From CAZEDU01 sp964511185 (GTDB lineage: Bacteria > Myxococcota > Myxococcia > Myxococcales > Myxococcaceae), in NCBI GenBank assembly GCA_964511185.1, contig CAZEDU010000033.1:1-42157 (forward strand): DNA of 42,157 nt, written 5' to 3'. Positions 8,962 to 16,670 of this stretch are shown here, one piece after another. The notes beneath the pieces were generated by a model. That model saw nothing but the letters and a program-made list of their open reading frames with translations, was not told the origin of the DNA and did not search any database. A program made the translations under genes and the position numbers. The stretch's first letter is position 1; each line of letters starts with the position of its first letter.

Positions 8962-9228
8962 ATGGGTGTGATTGCTTTCATCCTCATCGGTCTGCTCGCG
9001 GGCCTCATCGCCCGCGCCATTCTGCCGGGGAACCAGAGCATGGGGTTGTTGGCGACGACGCTGCTCGGCATCGTGGGCTCGTTCGTGGGCGGCCTCATCG
9101 GCTCGCTGTTCCGCGCCGACGGTCGACTCTTCGACCTCCACCCGAGCGGCATCATCATGTCGGTGGTCGGCGCGATCATCGTGCTGTTGCTGGTCGGCTT
9201 CGCAGGACGCCGCCGAATTCGCGCCTGA
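8962..9228 (+). CDS. GlsB/YeaQ/YmgE-family small membrane protein
   Basis: 88 residues from ATG at 8962, preceded by a strong Shine-Dalgarno AAGGAGAAGG (8949-8958). That ribosome-binding site decides the start over an upstream in-frame ATG at 8896. It has three hydrophobic glycine-rich helices (about 2-22, 28-48, 62-82) with the family pattern GLLAGLIARAILPGNQ and LLGIVGSFVGGLIG, and an Arg-rich C-terminal tail (GRRRIRA). The family is described as transglycosylase-associated or stress-induced; its biochemical role is unclear. It is followed by a good terminator hairpin at 9250-9285, so it is probably monocistronic. Confidence 0.9.
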   Translation: MGVIAFILIGLLAGLIARAILPGNQSMGLLATTLLGIVGSFVGGLIGSLFRADGRLFDLHPSGIIMSVVGAIIVLLLVGFAGRRRIRA

Positions 9229-9249
9229 CGTCGGTCTGGGTGTGCTGAA

Positions 9250-9285
9250 GACGGGCGAGTGCTGTGTATGCGGCGCTCGCCCGTC
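9250..9285 (+). terminator. Probable intrinsic terminator after the GlsB-type gene
   Basis: A perfect 10-bp stem, GACGGGCGAG (9250-9259) and CTCGCCCGTC (9276-9285), encloses a 16-nt loop and is followed by pyrimidine-rich GCTTCTCTTGATTTC. It lies 22 bp after the stop at 9228 and ends 48 bp before the RDD gene start. Confidence 0.6.
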
Positions 9286-9333
9286 GCTTCTCTTGATTTC
9301 GAGCGGGGGAAGGCCGTTTGATTCTCCTCGCCC

Positions 9334-10752
9334 ATGACCAAGTGCATTCAATGCGGCGCCGAGCTCCCGCCGGTCGGTGATTGCCCGCGCTGCGCTGTCC
9401 GCAAGGAGCCTGGCCTGGGTCAGCCGCCCAGCGTGCTGCAGAAGCCGCTCGACCTGGATCGCCGCCAGCCCCCGCCCCCCGCGCCGGCCGCCCCCGCACA
9501 GCATTCGCCGCCCTTTCAGCAGCGGCCTCCGCCGAAGCCGCCGCCGGCTGCTCCGGCGCGCGTCGGCCTGAAGGACCCAGCCCCTGGAAGCCCCGCCCCA
9601 CCCGCACAGCCGCCGCCGCTTCGCGTGCCGGCGCCTCCCGTGGCGCCGGCGTTGGGCGCGCCGCTCGTGCCCCCCGCCCCGAAGCCGCCCCCGGCGCAGC
9701 CGCCCCCGCTCGGCCGTCCGCCGGCGCAAGTCGCACCGCCGCCCGCGCAGCCGCCGCCCCTCGCGCGGCCACCCGCGGCGGCCGCAGTTCCTCCTCCACC
9801 CCGCGCGGCCCCGCAGGCCCCACCGCCCTCGGCGCGGCCGCCTGCCGCTGCTGCGCCTCCGCCTCGCGTGGCGCCACCGCCGCAGACGCAGACGCAGACG
9901 CCCATGACGCCGGTCGGCGCGCGGCCGACCGCGCCAGCCCCCACGCCCGCCCAGCGCGCGCCGGCCGTCCCGCCCGCGCCGGCGCCGAACCCGCTGCATC
10001 AAGCGCCCACGGTGCCGGTCCTGCACGCGGTCATCCCCGACGAAGCGCGGCGCCCCGACGATGACGCAGAGGACAACGAGCCGACGATGCTGTTCGACGC
10101 CGGCCTGGGCGCCATCGAGACCTTTCCTTCCTCCGAGGAGCGGCCCACCAAGGAGCTCCCCGCCCTGAAGCCAGCGCGCTTCGGTCAGCCCAGCGTCGAC
10201 GACGTTCGAGGCCCCGCGCTCGACGAGGCCTCGGCGCCAGGAGACTTCGACGACGTGTCGGACGTGCCGAAAGGCGGCGATGTGGTCGCGCGCCCCGCCG
10301 CGCTCTGGCGCCGCGCCATCGCCGGGAGCATCGACCTCGTGCTGGTCGGCGCGGTGGTCGGGCTCTACTTCGTCATCGCCTCGATGGTGGTGGGTGGAAA
10401 CAAGCCGCTGTCGCCCAGCGTCTCGCTGCTCGACGACGTCATGGTCCACCTGCACGCGTGGCAGGGCATCCTGCTCCCCGGCGCGCTCCTGGCGGCGGTG
10501 CTCGCGGTGGCCTACTCAGTCACCTTCGTCATCGTCTGGAACGGCGCCACCCCGGGCCGGCGGCTCGTGGGCATCCAGCTGGTCGACATGACCGGGCAAG
10601 CGCCCCGGCCCGCGCGCGCCGTCATCCGCGCGCTGTTGAGCCTCGTCTCCGCCGCCATCTGCTTGGGCGGCTTTTGGCTCGCGCTCTTCGACCGGCGAGG
10701 TCAGACGTTGCACGACAAGCTGACCCGCACCGTCGTCGTGCAGCTCCTCTGA
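9334..10752 (+). CDS. Zinc-ribbon, proline-rich, RDD-domain membrane protein
   Basis: 472 residues. The N-terminus holds a compact zinc ribbon CxxC-x9-CxxC (Cys4, Cys7, Cys17, Cys20). Residues about 30-235 are an extreme Pro/Ala linker that includes a QTQTQT run encoded by three CAGACG repeats (9883-9900). Residues about 235-315 are acidic. The C-terminal about 155 residues are an RDD membrane domain: an Arg in LWRRAIAGSIDLVLVG, hydrophobic segments, NGATPGRRLVGIQLVD, and a final basic hairpin (FDRRGQTLHDKLTRTVVV) typical of RDD proteins. RDD proteins are linked to ion or solute transport, but many are uncharacterised. The soluble part should be cytoplasmic. Confidence 0.85.
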   Translation: MTKCIQCGAELPPVGDCPRCAVRKEPGLGQPPSVLQKPLDLDRRQPPPPAPAAPAQHSPPFQQRPPPKPPPAAPARVGLKDPAPGSPAPPAQPPPLRVPAPPVAPALGAPLVPPAPKPPPAQPPPLGRPPAQVAPPPAQPPPLARPPAAAAVPPPPRAAPQAPPPSARPPAAAAPPPRVAPPPQTQTQTPMTPVGARPTAPAPTPAQRAPAVPPAPAPNPLHQAPTVPVLHAVIPDEARRPDDDAEDNEPTMLFDAGLGAIETFPSSEERPTKELPALKPARFGQPSVDDVRGPALDEASAPGDFDDVSDVPKGGDVVARPAALWRRAIAGSIDLVLVGAVVGLYFVIASMVVGGNKPLSPSVSLLDDVMVHLHAWQGILLPGALLAAVLAVAYSVTFVIVWNGATPGRRLVGIQLVDMTGQAPRPARAVIRALLSLVSAAICLGGFWLALFDRRGQTLHDKLTRTVVVQLL

Positions 10753-10806
10753 CCCAACGCCGCAAGTCGACGCAGCGTGGAACCGCTATACACTGTCGGT
10801 TCGCCC

Positions 10807-13086
10807 ATGCCCGACCGGTTGGCACAGCACCTCGTCGAACGGGGCCTCGTCTCGGCCGAGCAGCTCGACGAGGCCAAGCGCCGGCAAGCGGCCGAAGGCG
10901 GAACGCTCGACACCAACCTGCTCGAGCTCGGCGTCATCTCCGAAGCCGGCATGCTGCAGGCGCTCGCCGACGTCTCGGACGCCCGGCCGGTGCACTTGGC
11001 CGACTTCGAGCCGAACGCCGACATCGTGGCGTACATGCCGCGGATGATCGCCGAGCGGCTCACCCTCACGCCGCTCTCGGTCGACGGCGACACCCTGCAC
11101 GTGGCCTGCAGCTACCCGGTCCCCGACCAGTCGCTGCGCGAGGTGGGGCTGCTCCTCGGCAAGCCGCTGGTGCTCTGGGTGGGCATCGAGTGCCGCATCC
11201 GCGAGTGGATTTCGGTCCTCTATAAAGTCGAGCTGCCCCCCCGGTACGCGGCGCTGCTCGCGTCGCTCTCGCCCCAAGGCGCCGCGCCGAGCGCGCCCGC
11301 GCCGGGGGACGAGGTCATCTACGAGCCCGCCGCGGGCGACGAAGAGCCGATTCTGCTCGAGCGCAAGAAAGGCGAGCCGTGGGCGGTGAAGTCGCCTGCG
11401 CCGCTCGCGACGCCGCCCCCCCCGCGCGGGGAGCTCAAGATTCCCGCCGCGCTGCGGGGCGAGCCCACCGGCGTTCCCGAGGTGCCGCCCGTTCCGCTCG
11501 ACCAGCCGCCCATCGAGCTTCGGCGCGCGCCGGACCCCACGCGCCACCAGCCGCCCAACTGGACGCTGGCGCAGGCGCGCGCGGCGCTCCAGGAGGCGCG
11601 CTTCGACCGCGACAAGATTCTCGACGTGGCGCTCCGCTTCGGGCTGCAGACGTTCGAGTACGTCGCGGCGTTCGCGGTGGTGCGCGGCGCCGCGCTCGGG
11701 TGGGACGCGCGCGGCGAGGGCGCGCAGACGCAGCAGCACACGAAGGTGTCCATTCCGCTCGACGCCGGCTCCGTCTTCCGCACCGTCGCGGTCACGCGCG
11801 GCAGCTACCTGGGGCCGGTGCCGACCGACCACCTGTCGCGGCGCTATCTGGAGAGCCTGGGCCGCACGCCGCGCACGATGGTCATCTTCCCGCTCGAGGT
11901 GTTCGCGATGCTCTACGGCGACAACGGCGCCAAGCCGACGAGCCAGCGGCGGCTCTCGGAGTTCCTGCTCTTCTGCCAGGACCTGCCGAGCACGTTCCAC
12001 GACCTCATCGCCCACCGCAAGCAGCAGGGGCTGGGGACCAGCTTCGAGCGACAAGAGAAGAAAGGCATCGAGCCGCTCGCGCCGATTCAGGGCGGCCTCG
12101 TCCCGAGGGCCGAGCTGGGCACCAGCGGCTGGGGCCAGAGCGCGCAGTCGTCGTACAGCCCCATCGTCGGGCGCGGCCGCTCGGCGGGCAGCCCCGCGCT
12201 GCCGGCGTCGGAGGAGGAGCGGCCGCCGCCGGACTTCACGCCGCTGCTGCGCCGGCTCACCGGGCCCGACGCCGCGCAGCGGGCGCACGCGATGGCGGAC
12301 CTCCAGCGAACGCCCGAGGCCTCGTCGCGCGTGCTCGCGCAGCACTTCCCGGGGCCGACCGCCTGGACGCGGCTGCCGGTCACCGAGCTGCCCGAGGCGG
12401 ACGAGCTGGGCCCGATTCCCGCCGCCCTCTCCCGGCTCGGCCGACCCGGCGCGCAGGCGCTGGCGCCGCTGCTCGATGCCAACGACGCCGAGACGCGCTA
12501 CTTCGCGCTGCTCACCGCCGGGAACCTGCTCTACCCCGAGCTCGTCGACGGCGTGCTGCGCGGGCTGTTCGATTTGGAGCCGGACATCTCGTCCGCCGCG
12601 CGCGTCGCCGCGACGACGCTGCGCAGGCTGCCGCGCTTCGACGCGGCGATGCGGCAGCTCCGGCAAGAGCTGACCGCCACCGATACGCTGCGCCGTTCCC
12701 TCGCCGCCCGCGCGCTCGGCGTGCTGCATGACCGGCAGAGCATCGACGGGCTCATCGGGCTCACCGCGTCGGAGGATCAACTCTGCGCGCAGGCCGCGGG
12801 CGAGGCGCTCAAGGAAATCACCAAGGCCACCTTCGGCACGCACGCGCGCAGCTGGACCATGTGGTGGGCCGAGAACCGCTCGCGCAAGCGGGTGGAGTGG
12901 CTGGTGGCCGGGCTCCACCACAAGGAGCTCGACATCCGGCTCGCCTGCATCGAGGAGCTGTCGGCCGCGACGAACGACAACCTGGGGTACTTCGCCGACG
13001 CGCCGCCCACCGACCGCGCCGCGGCGATCAAGCGGTGGGAAGCGCTCCTGTCCCGGGGCGGAACGCCGCGCCTGAACGCCTTGTAG
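10807..13086 (+). CDS. MshEN (GspE N-terminal-like) and HEAT-repeat protein lacking an ATPase domain
   Basis: 759 residues from ATG at 10807; a GTG at 10777 is in frame but lies before a TATACA box (10787-10792), so the ATG is preferred. Residues about 3-140 match the MshEN/GSPII_E_N fold: two consecutive helix-loop motifs (RLAQHLVERGLVSAEQL, then TLDTNLLELGVISEAGML), followed by a beta-alpha domain ending DGDTLHVACSYP. MshEN modules of type II secretion and type IV pilus ATPases can bind cyclic-di-GMP. Residues about 140-255 are a Pro/Ala-rich linker. The last about 300 residues contain HEAT-like helical repeats (ALSRLGRPGAQALAPLLD; SLAARALGVLHDRQSIDGL). There is no Walker A or B, so it is not a secretion ATPase; a c-di-GMP-responsive adaptor is an inference. 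Confidence 0.82.
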   Translation: MPDRLAQHLVERGLVSAEQLDEAKRRQAAEGGTLDTNLLELGVISEAGMLQALADVSDARPVHLADFEPNADIVAYMPRMIAERLTLTPLSVDGDTLHVACSYPVPDQSLREVGLLLGKPLVLWVGIECRIREWISVLYKVELPPRYAALLASLSPQGAAPSAPAPGDEVIYEPAAGDEEPILLERKKGEPWAVKSPAPLATPPPPRGELKIPAALRGEPTGVPEVPPVPLDQPPIELRRAPDPTRHQPPNWTLAQARAALQEARFDRDKILDVALRFGLQTFEYVAAFAVVRGAALGWDARGEGAQTQQHTKVSIPLDAGSVFRTVAVTRGSYLGPVPTDHLSRRYLESLGRTPRTMVIFPLEVFAMLYGDNGAKPTSQRRLSEFLLFCQDLPSTFHDLIAHRKQQGLGTSFERQEKKGIEPLAPIQGGLVPRAELGTSGWGQSAQSSYSPIVGRGRSAGSPALPASEEERPPPDFTPLLRRLTGPDAAQRAHAMADLQRTPEASSRVLAQHFPGPTAWTRLPVTELPEADELGPIPAALSRLGRPGAQALAPLLDANDAETRYFALLTAGNLLYPELVDGVLRGLFDLEPDISSAARVAATTLRRLPRFDAAMRQLRQELTATDTLRRSLAARALGVLHDRQSIDGLIGLTASEDQLCAQAAGEALKEITKATFGTHARSWTMWWAENRSRKRVEWLVAGLHHKELDIRLACIEELSAATNDNLGYFADAPPTDRAAAIKRWEALLSRGGTPRLNAL

Positions 13087-13376
13087 AACGCTCTCATGGC
13101 CGACGCCTCGAACCGCGGAGTCCTGGGTACCCTTGGCGGTACCTAGAGCTCCGCAGTTCGGATGACCGACGACGTCGAAGCCGGCAACCGCGTGCCGTGA
13201 AGCGGTCGCGTCTTGGCAGTCGCTCGAGCCATTGAAGCGCAGGCGAACCGGTGACCAGTCCACGCCTCCCATCCAGGCCAGCCAGGTCCCAGATCAGGCC
13301 TTGGTGAACCGCCGACGCGAGCCCTTGCGGTCAGCCGCCGCGATGAAGAGCTTTTGAACAGCCACTCCGTCTCGAG
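13087..13376. other. 290-bp non-coding spacer with one hairpin
   Basis: Apart from the terminator-like hairpin at 13109-13160 I find no gene, tRNA or repeat here. Short frames on both strands lack a start with a ribosome-binding site and have composition unlike the neighbouring proteins. Confidence 0.55.
13109..13160 (+). terminator. Hairpin downstream of the MshEN-HEAT gene
   Basis: CGAACCGCGGAG (13109-13120) pairs with CTCCGCAGTTCG (13149-13160) with one mismatch. Inside it CTGGGTACC pairs with GGTACCTAG (one G-U pair) around a short loop. It starts 22 bp after the stop at 13086. No T-tract follows, so it may be a terminator, an mRNA 3' stabiliser, or neither. Confidence 0.45.
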
Positions 13377-14087
13377 GTGCGCGTGTTCAAGGCGGTCATC
13401 TTCGACATCGACGGGACGTTGGTCGACTCGGTCGACCTGCACGCCCAGGCCTGGCAGGAGGCGTTCCAGCACTACGGCAAGGACGTCCCCTTCGAGCAGG
13501 TGCGCGCGCAGATTGGCAAGGGCGCGGATCAGCTGCTCCCGGTCTTCTTCTCGAGCGACGAGCTGGACCGCTTTGGCGACGAGCTCGATGCGCTTCGCAG
13601 CACCCTGTACCAGCAGCAGTACCTGCCCAAGGTGAAGGCCTTCCCGCGCGTGCGCGAGCTGTTCCTGCGGCTCCGCCAGGACGGCGCCGACATCGCGCTC
13701 GCGTCGTCGGCCCAGGGCGAGGAGCTTTCGATTTACAAGCGGCTCGCGCGCATCGACGACTTGGTCGACGAGGAGACCTCGAAGGACGACGTCGACCGCA
13801 GCAAGCCCCACCCGGACGTCTTCGAGGCGGCGCTCGAGCGGCTCGGACACCCGACACCGAACTCCGTCGTGGTGATCGGCGATACGCCGTACGACGTGGC
13901 CGCGGCGCGGCGCAGCCACCTGCAGGCGATTGGCGTTCTCTGTGGCGGGTGGCCCGCCCAAGACCTGCTCGCCGTCGGCGCGGTGGCGGTGTTCGAGGAC
14001 CCGGCGGATCTGCTGGCGCGCTACGAGCTCTGGGCCAGGAGGGACAGGCCCTTCGAGAGGCCCAGCGAGCCGGTGATGACCTTGTAG
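13377..14087 (+). CDS. HAD-superfamily hydrolase (phosphoglycolate phosphatase / beta-phosphoglucomutase-like)
   Basis: 236 residues from GTG at 13377; a second GTG at 13383 is equally possible. HAD motif I is FDIDGTLVDS with the nucleophile Asp10 and Asp12, motif II Ser110/Ser111 (ALASSAQ), motif III Lys143 (SKPHPDVF) and motif IV GDTPYD (168-173). The helical cap between motifs I and II (about 18-85) gives subfamily IA, like phosphoglycolate phosphatases and beta-phosphoglucomutases. The substrate cannot be predicted. It appears monocistronic and converges with the gene ending at 14165 across the REP-like hairpin. Confidence 0.9.
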   Translation: MRVFKAVIFDIDGTLVDSVDLHAQAWQEAFQHYGKDVPFEQVRAQIGKGADQLLPVFFSSDELDRFGDELDALRSTLYQQQYLPKVKAFPRVRELFLRLRQDGADIALASSAQGEELSIYKRLARIDDLVDEETSKDDVDRSKPHPDVFEAALERLGHPTPNSVVVIGDTPYDVAAARRSHLQAIGVLCGGWPAQDLLAVGAVAVFEDPADLLARYELWARRDRPFERPSEPVMTL

Positions 14088-14111
14088 AGAGGTAATGGTC
14101 CTCGAAAAAAA

Positions 14112-14139
14112 GGGGACAGTCCCTTTCAGGACAGTCCCC
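14112..14139. repeat. REP-like tandem palindrome (GGGGACAGTCCC ... GGACAGTCCCC), terminator for the minus-strand gene
   Basis: Two near-identical short palindromic units separated by a few bases fold together into one hairpin: GGGGAC-A-GTCC (14112-14122) with GGAC-A-GTCCCC (14129-14139), interrupted only by an A.A mismatch. On the minus strand it is followed at once by seven T (14105-14111 read as A on the plus strand), making a textbook intrinsic terminator for the gene ending at 14165. The same architecture recurs at 30339-30368. Confidence 0.75.
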
Positions 14140-14164
14140 AGTTGTGTGGCTTCTGAGTCTAAGT

Positions 14165-14680
14165 CTAGGCCGCGCGGCGCTGCATCGCGGCTTCGACGTA
14201 CTTCACGCCGTTCGGGGTGATCTGACGGCCGTTCTTGGTGGCGCGCGCGTAGCCGACGTGCTCACGCAGCGCCTTCGCCGCGTTGGGCGCCGCGTACTTC
14301 ACGCCGTGCATCGCCCAGAACTTGGAGATCATCCCGCTGGTGACCTCGAAGCTCTCCGAGCGCGCCAGGTACAGCGGCACCAACGAGCGCAGGAGCTGAT
14401 CCTTCTCCTTGCCGGCGCGCACCAGCTCGGCGCGGCGCGGGTGACGCTCGAGCACCGCGACCAGCCGGTCCAGCCCGGTCGGCGCCATGGTCTTCTTCGC
14501 CGCCGCCTTCATCGGCGCCCGCTTGGTCGCCTTCGCGGCCTTCGTCGCCTTCTTGCCGCTCACCGGGGTCGGCGCGTGCAGCGAGCGCTTGAGCTCCGAA
14601 ATCTTCTGCTCGATGAAATCCTCGAGGCCGAGGATCTCGAAAAAGCCCTTCTTCATCTTCCGCGCCTTGAAACCAGCCAT
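14165..14680 (-). CDS. Unknown basic protein with Lys/Ala-rich linker and possible winged-helix C-terminus
   Basis: 171 residues from ATG at 14680, chosen because of the strong upstream GAGGAGGAAAGC; a start 30 bp further upstream has no such site. Residues 1-40 are helical (GFFEILGLEDFIEQKISELK). Residues about 45-75 are a Lys/Ala-rich, histone-H1-like linker (KKATKAAKATKRAPMKAAAK). The C-terminal 90 residues look like a compact helical domain ending in GYARATKNGRQITPNGVKYV, a wing-like hairpin pattern. A nucleic-acid-binding role is inference; I cannot name a family. It is transcribed away from the palindrome-rich region at 14761-14915 and terminated by the hairpin at 14112-14139. Confidence 0.7.
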   Translation of the reverse strand: MAGFKARKMKKGFFEILGLEDFIEQKISELKRSLHAPTPVSGKKATKAAKATKRAPMKAAAKKTMAPTGLDRLVAVLERHPRRAELVRAGKEKDQLLRSLVPLYLARSESFEVTSGMISKFWAMHGVKYAAPNAAKALREHVGYARATKNGRQITPNGVKYVEAAMQRRAA

Positions 14681-14760
14681 GCTTTCCTCCTCACAATCAG
14701 TGGTGGCCACCTAATGGGCCGGGTACCATACCTGGTAGGCAAGGCCGCTGCGAAGCCGAA

Positions 14761-14915
14761 AAATCGGCCTGATCGCCGATTTCGGATCCGCCGCCCCAAC
14801 CCTGCGGATCCGGCCTGGATCCAACCCGAGGCCAACACCAGAGTTGATCCTGATGGGATCGATCAGAGCAGCCGATCGAGCGTGCTTGTGCCAACGACAG
14901 ATCGGCTGTTAACAG
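14761..14915. promoter_or_regulatory. GATC-rich, palindrome-rich divergent spacer
   Basis: This lies in the 252-bp gap between the divergent genes starting at 14680 and 14933. Visible sites are a perfect AAATCGGC/GCCGATTT hairpin (14761-14768 and 14775-14782), a perfect inverted pair AGCCGATC (14870-14877) and GATCGGCT (14900-14907), a 10-bp palindrome CTGTTAACAG (14906-14915), and nine GATC sites between 14771 and 14903, three of them within GGATCC. The recurrent half-site GCCGAT/ATCGGC suggests binding of a dimeric regulator. No convincing -35/-10 pair is visible. Confidence 0.5.
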
Positions 14916-14932
14916 TCCGCGCAGGAGGCGCC

Positions 14933-15277
14933 ATGGACCACGACCTGGAAATCAAGACGTACGCACCGGCCAAGAGCCTGGGCCATGCCCGCCGGCGCGC
15001 CGCGGTGATGCTGGTCGTCGCCACCGCCATCGCCGGCGTGTTCTGCGCGCTCATCTTCGTGGCGGTGCTGCACGGCGACTGGATGACCAACGCGTTCGCC
15101 GCCGTCTCCGACTTCATGTTCAAGCAGCCGGTCTGGGCCATCGTCGCCGCGACCTCGCCGCTCGCCGGCGCGCTGCTCGTCGGGTACGGCTACATGCAGC
15201 GCGCGATTCGAAAGCGGGGAACCGACCGCGAGGCCGCGCTACGCGACGCTCCCACTCCGACGCGATTGAAGGCATAA
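14933..15277 (+). CDS. Small two-helix inner-membrane protein, unknown function
   Basis: 114 residues from ATG at 14933 with Shine-Dalgarno GCAGGAGGCG. A cytoplasmic N-terminus (about 1-22, ending HARRRAA) is followed by membrane helix 1 (about 24-46), a loop of about 20 residues, helix 2 (about 68-88, AIVAATSPLAGALLVGYGYM) and a charged tail. Positive charges at both ends place both termini in the cytoplasm. No family recognised. It is followed 10 bp later by the secreted-protein gene at 15288, so the two are probably co-transcribed from the GATC-rich spacer. Confidence 0.75.
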   Translation: MDHDLEIKTYAPAKSLGHARRRAAVMLVVATAIAGVFCALIFVAVLHGDWMTNAFAAVSDFMFKQPVWAIVAATSPLAGALLVGYGYMQRAIRKRGTDREAALRDAPTPTRLKA

Positions 15278-15287
15278 CCCGAGGGGC

Positions 15288-16661
15288 ATGCTCGCCCTCG
15301 TCGCCGCCGCCGCCCTCTCCGCCACACCCCGCCCCCACCCCGACGCGACCTTCGCCGTGTTCGTGCCGCGCATGGACAAGGCGACCGGCCTCGGCGCGTT
15401 CCTGCGCTCCGCGGGCAAGCATTCCGCGCTCTTGCGCCCAGAAGGACTGCGCAGCGAGTTTCACCCGCTGCTCTCGGTCGACTTCACGCAGGTCGACTCG
15501 CTCACCGACGCGGGGATGGACCCCGCCGGCGCGGCGACGGTCAGCCTCGGCGCGGACCTGAAGGTCAGCTGCACGCAGCTCAAGGACGTCAAGCGCTTCG
15601 AGGCGCGCGCCGCCGAGCGCATGGCGCCGCTCGGCAAGGTGTGGAGCGCCAAGCTGCAAGGCGCGCGGGTCGCCGCGGTGGTCACGGCGGATCAGGTCGT
15701 CGCCGGGTACGCGCTGAAGGGCACCGAGGCGTGCGCGGTGGTGACGCCGGGAGACAAGCCGCAGGCGGCGCTGGCGCCGGTGGCGCGGCTGCTCGACACA
15801 CCGAAGCTCTCGCCGCTGTGGAAGACGGCCGCGGCGCTCCCGGGGCAGGCCGTGGTGGTCACCGGCAAAGGCGCGACCGCGCTCAGCGGCACCGAGCGCT
15901 CGCTCACCGCGGAAGGGCAGACGAGCCAGCTGCCGGTGCCGGCCATGCGCGGCGCGGGCGTGTCCCCCTTCGCCAACGCCGCGCCGTCGGGGCTGCTCTT
16001 CGCGCGCGTGCGCGTGGACCCGAGCCAGACCGACCTTCTGGTAGCCGCCGTCGAGCAGCAGCTGCGCGCCGCCTGCCCCGACTGCATGAGCGAGAACATG
16101 CGCGCCATCGCCCAGCCGCTGGCGAAGAGGCTCACCGGCAACGTGCTCTTGCGCATCGACCGCGCCGGCGTGAAGGACTCGCTCAAGACCGAGAGCGGCC
16201 GCTACTTCGCGCTCAAGCACGCCTTCATCGCCGAGGTCTCCGACGCCGCCGCCGTGAAGGCCGCCCTCGACGCGTTGAAAGACTGGCGCATCGCGCGGCG
16301 CACCGACCACGGCTTCTCGCTGCAAGGCAAGGGCGGCGAGGTGCACGTGGGCGTGCGGAGCGGACACCTGTACTTCGGAAATGATCAAGACGCGGTGTTC
16401 AGCGCCTTCGACGCCCTGGGGAGCCAGAAGCCTGGCCGTCAGGCGCACGGACTGGAGCTGAGCGTCGACCCCTCGCTCGTCGCGCGCGGGCTGTCGCAGG
16501 TCAGCCTGCTCGACGTGATGAACGCCAAGGAGCTCGCGGGCCTCTTCGCCGTCGGTACCGAGCTGGGGCCGCTGCTCCACGCCAGCGAGCGCATCACCGG
16601 CTGGGCGGACCCCGCGGGGCCCAACGCGCAGCGGTTTCAGGTGGGCTGGCAGCTCAAATAG
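15288..16661 (+). CDS. Exported hypothetical protein, DUF3352-like
   Basis: 457 residues with a short hydrophobic N-terminus (MLALVAAAALSATPRP) that looks like a signal peptide cleaved near residue 12-14. The rest is an alternating alpha/beta protein with two weakly similar halves. The C-terminal half (GLELSVDPSLVARGLSQVSL and following) recalls DUF3352-type extracellular proteins; this is a weak family match from pattern alone. Three cysteines (SCTQ, ACAV, CPDC region) could form disulfides. It is probably periplasmic or outer-membrane associated. It ends 9 bp from the convergent stop of the annexin-like gene. Confidence 0.7.
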   Translation: MLALVAAAALSATPRPHPDATFAVFVPRMDKATGLGAFLRSAGKHSALLRPEGLRSEFHPLLSVDFTQVDSLTDAGMDPAGAATVSLGADLKVSCTQLKDVKRFEARAAERMAPLGKVWSAKLQGARVAAVVTADQVVAGYALKGTEACAVVTPGDKPQAALAPVARLLDTPKLSPLWKTAAALPGQAVVVTGKGATALSGTERSLTAEGQTSQLPVPAMRGAGVSPFANAAPSGLLFARVRVDPSQTDLLVAAVEQQLRAACPDCMSENMRAIAQPLAKRLTGNVLLRIDRAGVKDSLKTESGRYFALKHAFIAEVSDAAAVKAALDALKDWRIARRTDHGFSLQGKGGEVHVGVRSGHLYFGNDQDAVFSAFDALGSQKPGRQAHGLELSVDPSLVARGLSQVSLLDVMNAKELAGLFAVGTELGPLLHASERITGWADPAGPNAQRFQVGWQLK

Positions 16662-16670
16662 CCCAAGCGC

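Noticed and set aside
13087..13376. A small gene or RNA in the spacer between the MshEN-HEAT and HAD genes
   Set aside because: No start with a ribosome-binding site, no codon bias, and no tRNA-like fold; only one hairpin is evident.
14144..15277. Long version of the small membrane protein gene starting at 14144
   Set aside because: The upstream part is the antisense of the basic-protein gene and of the palindromic spacer. ATG 14933 has a strong ribosome-binding site.
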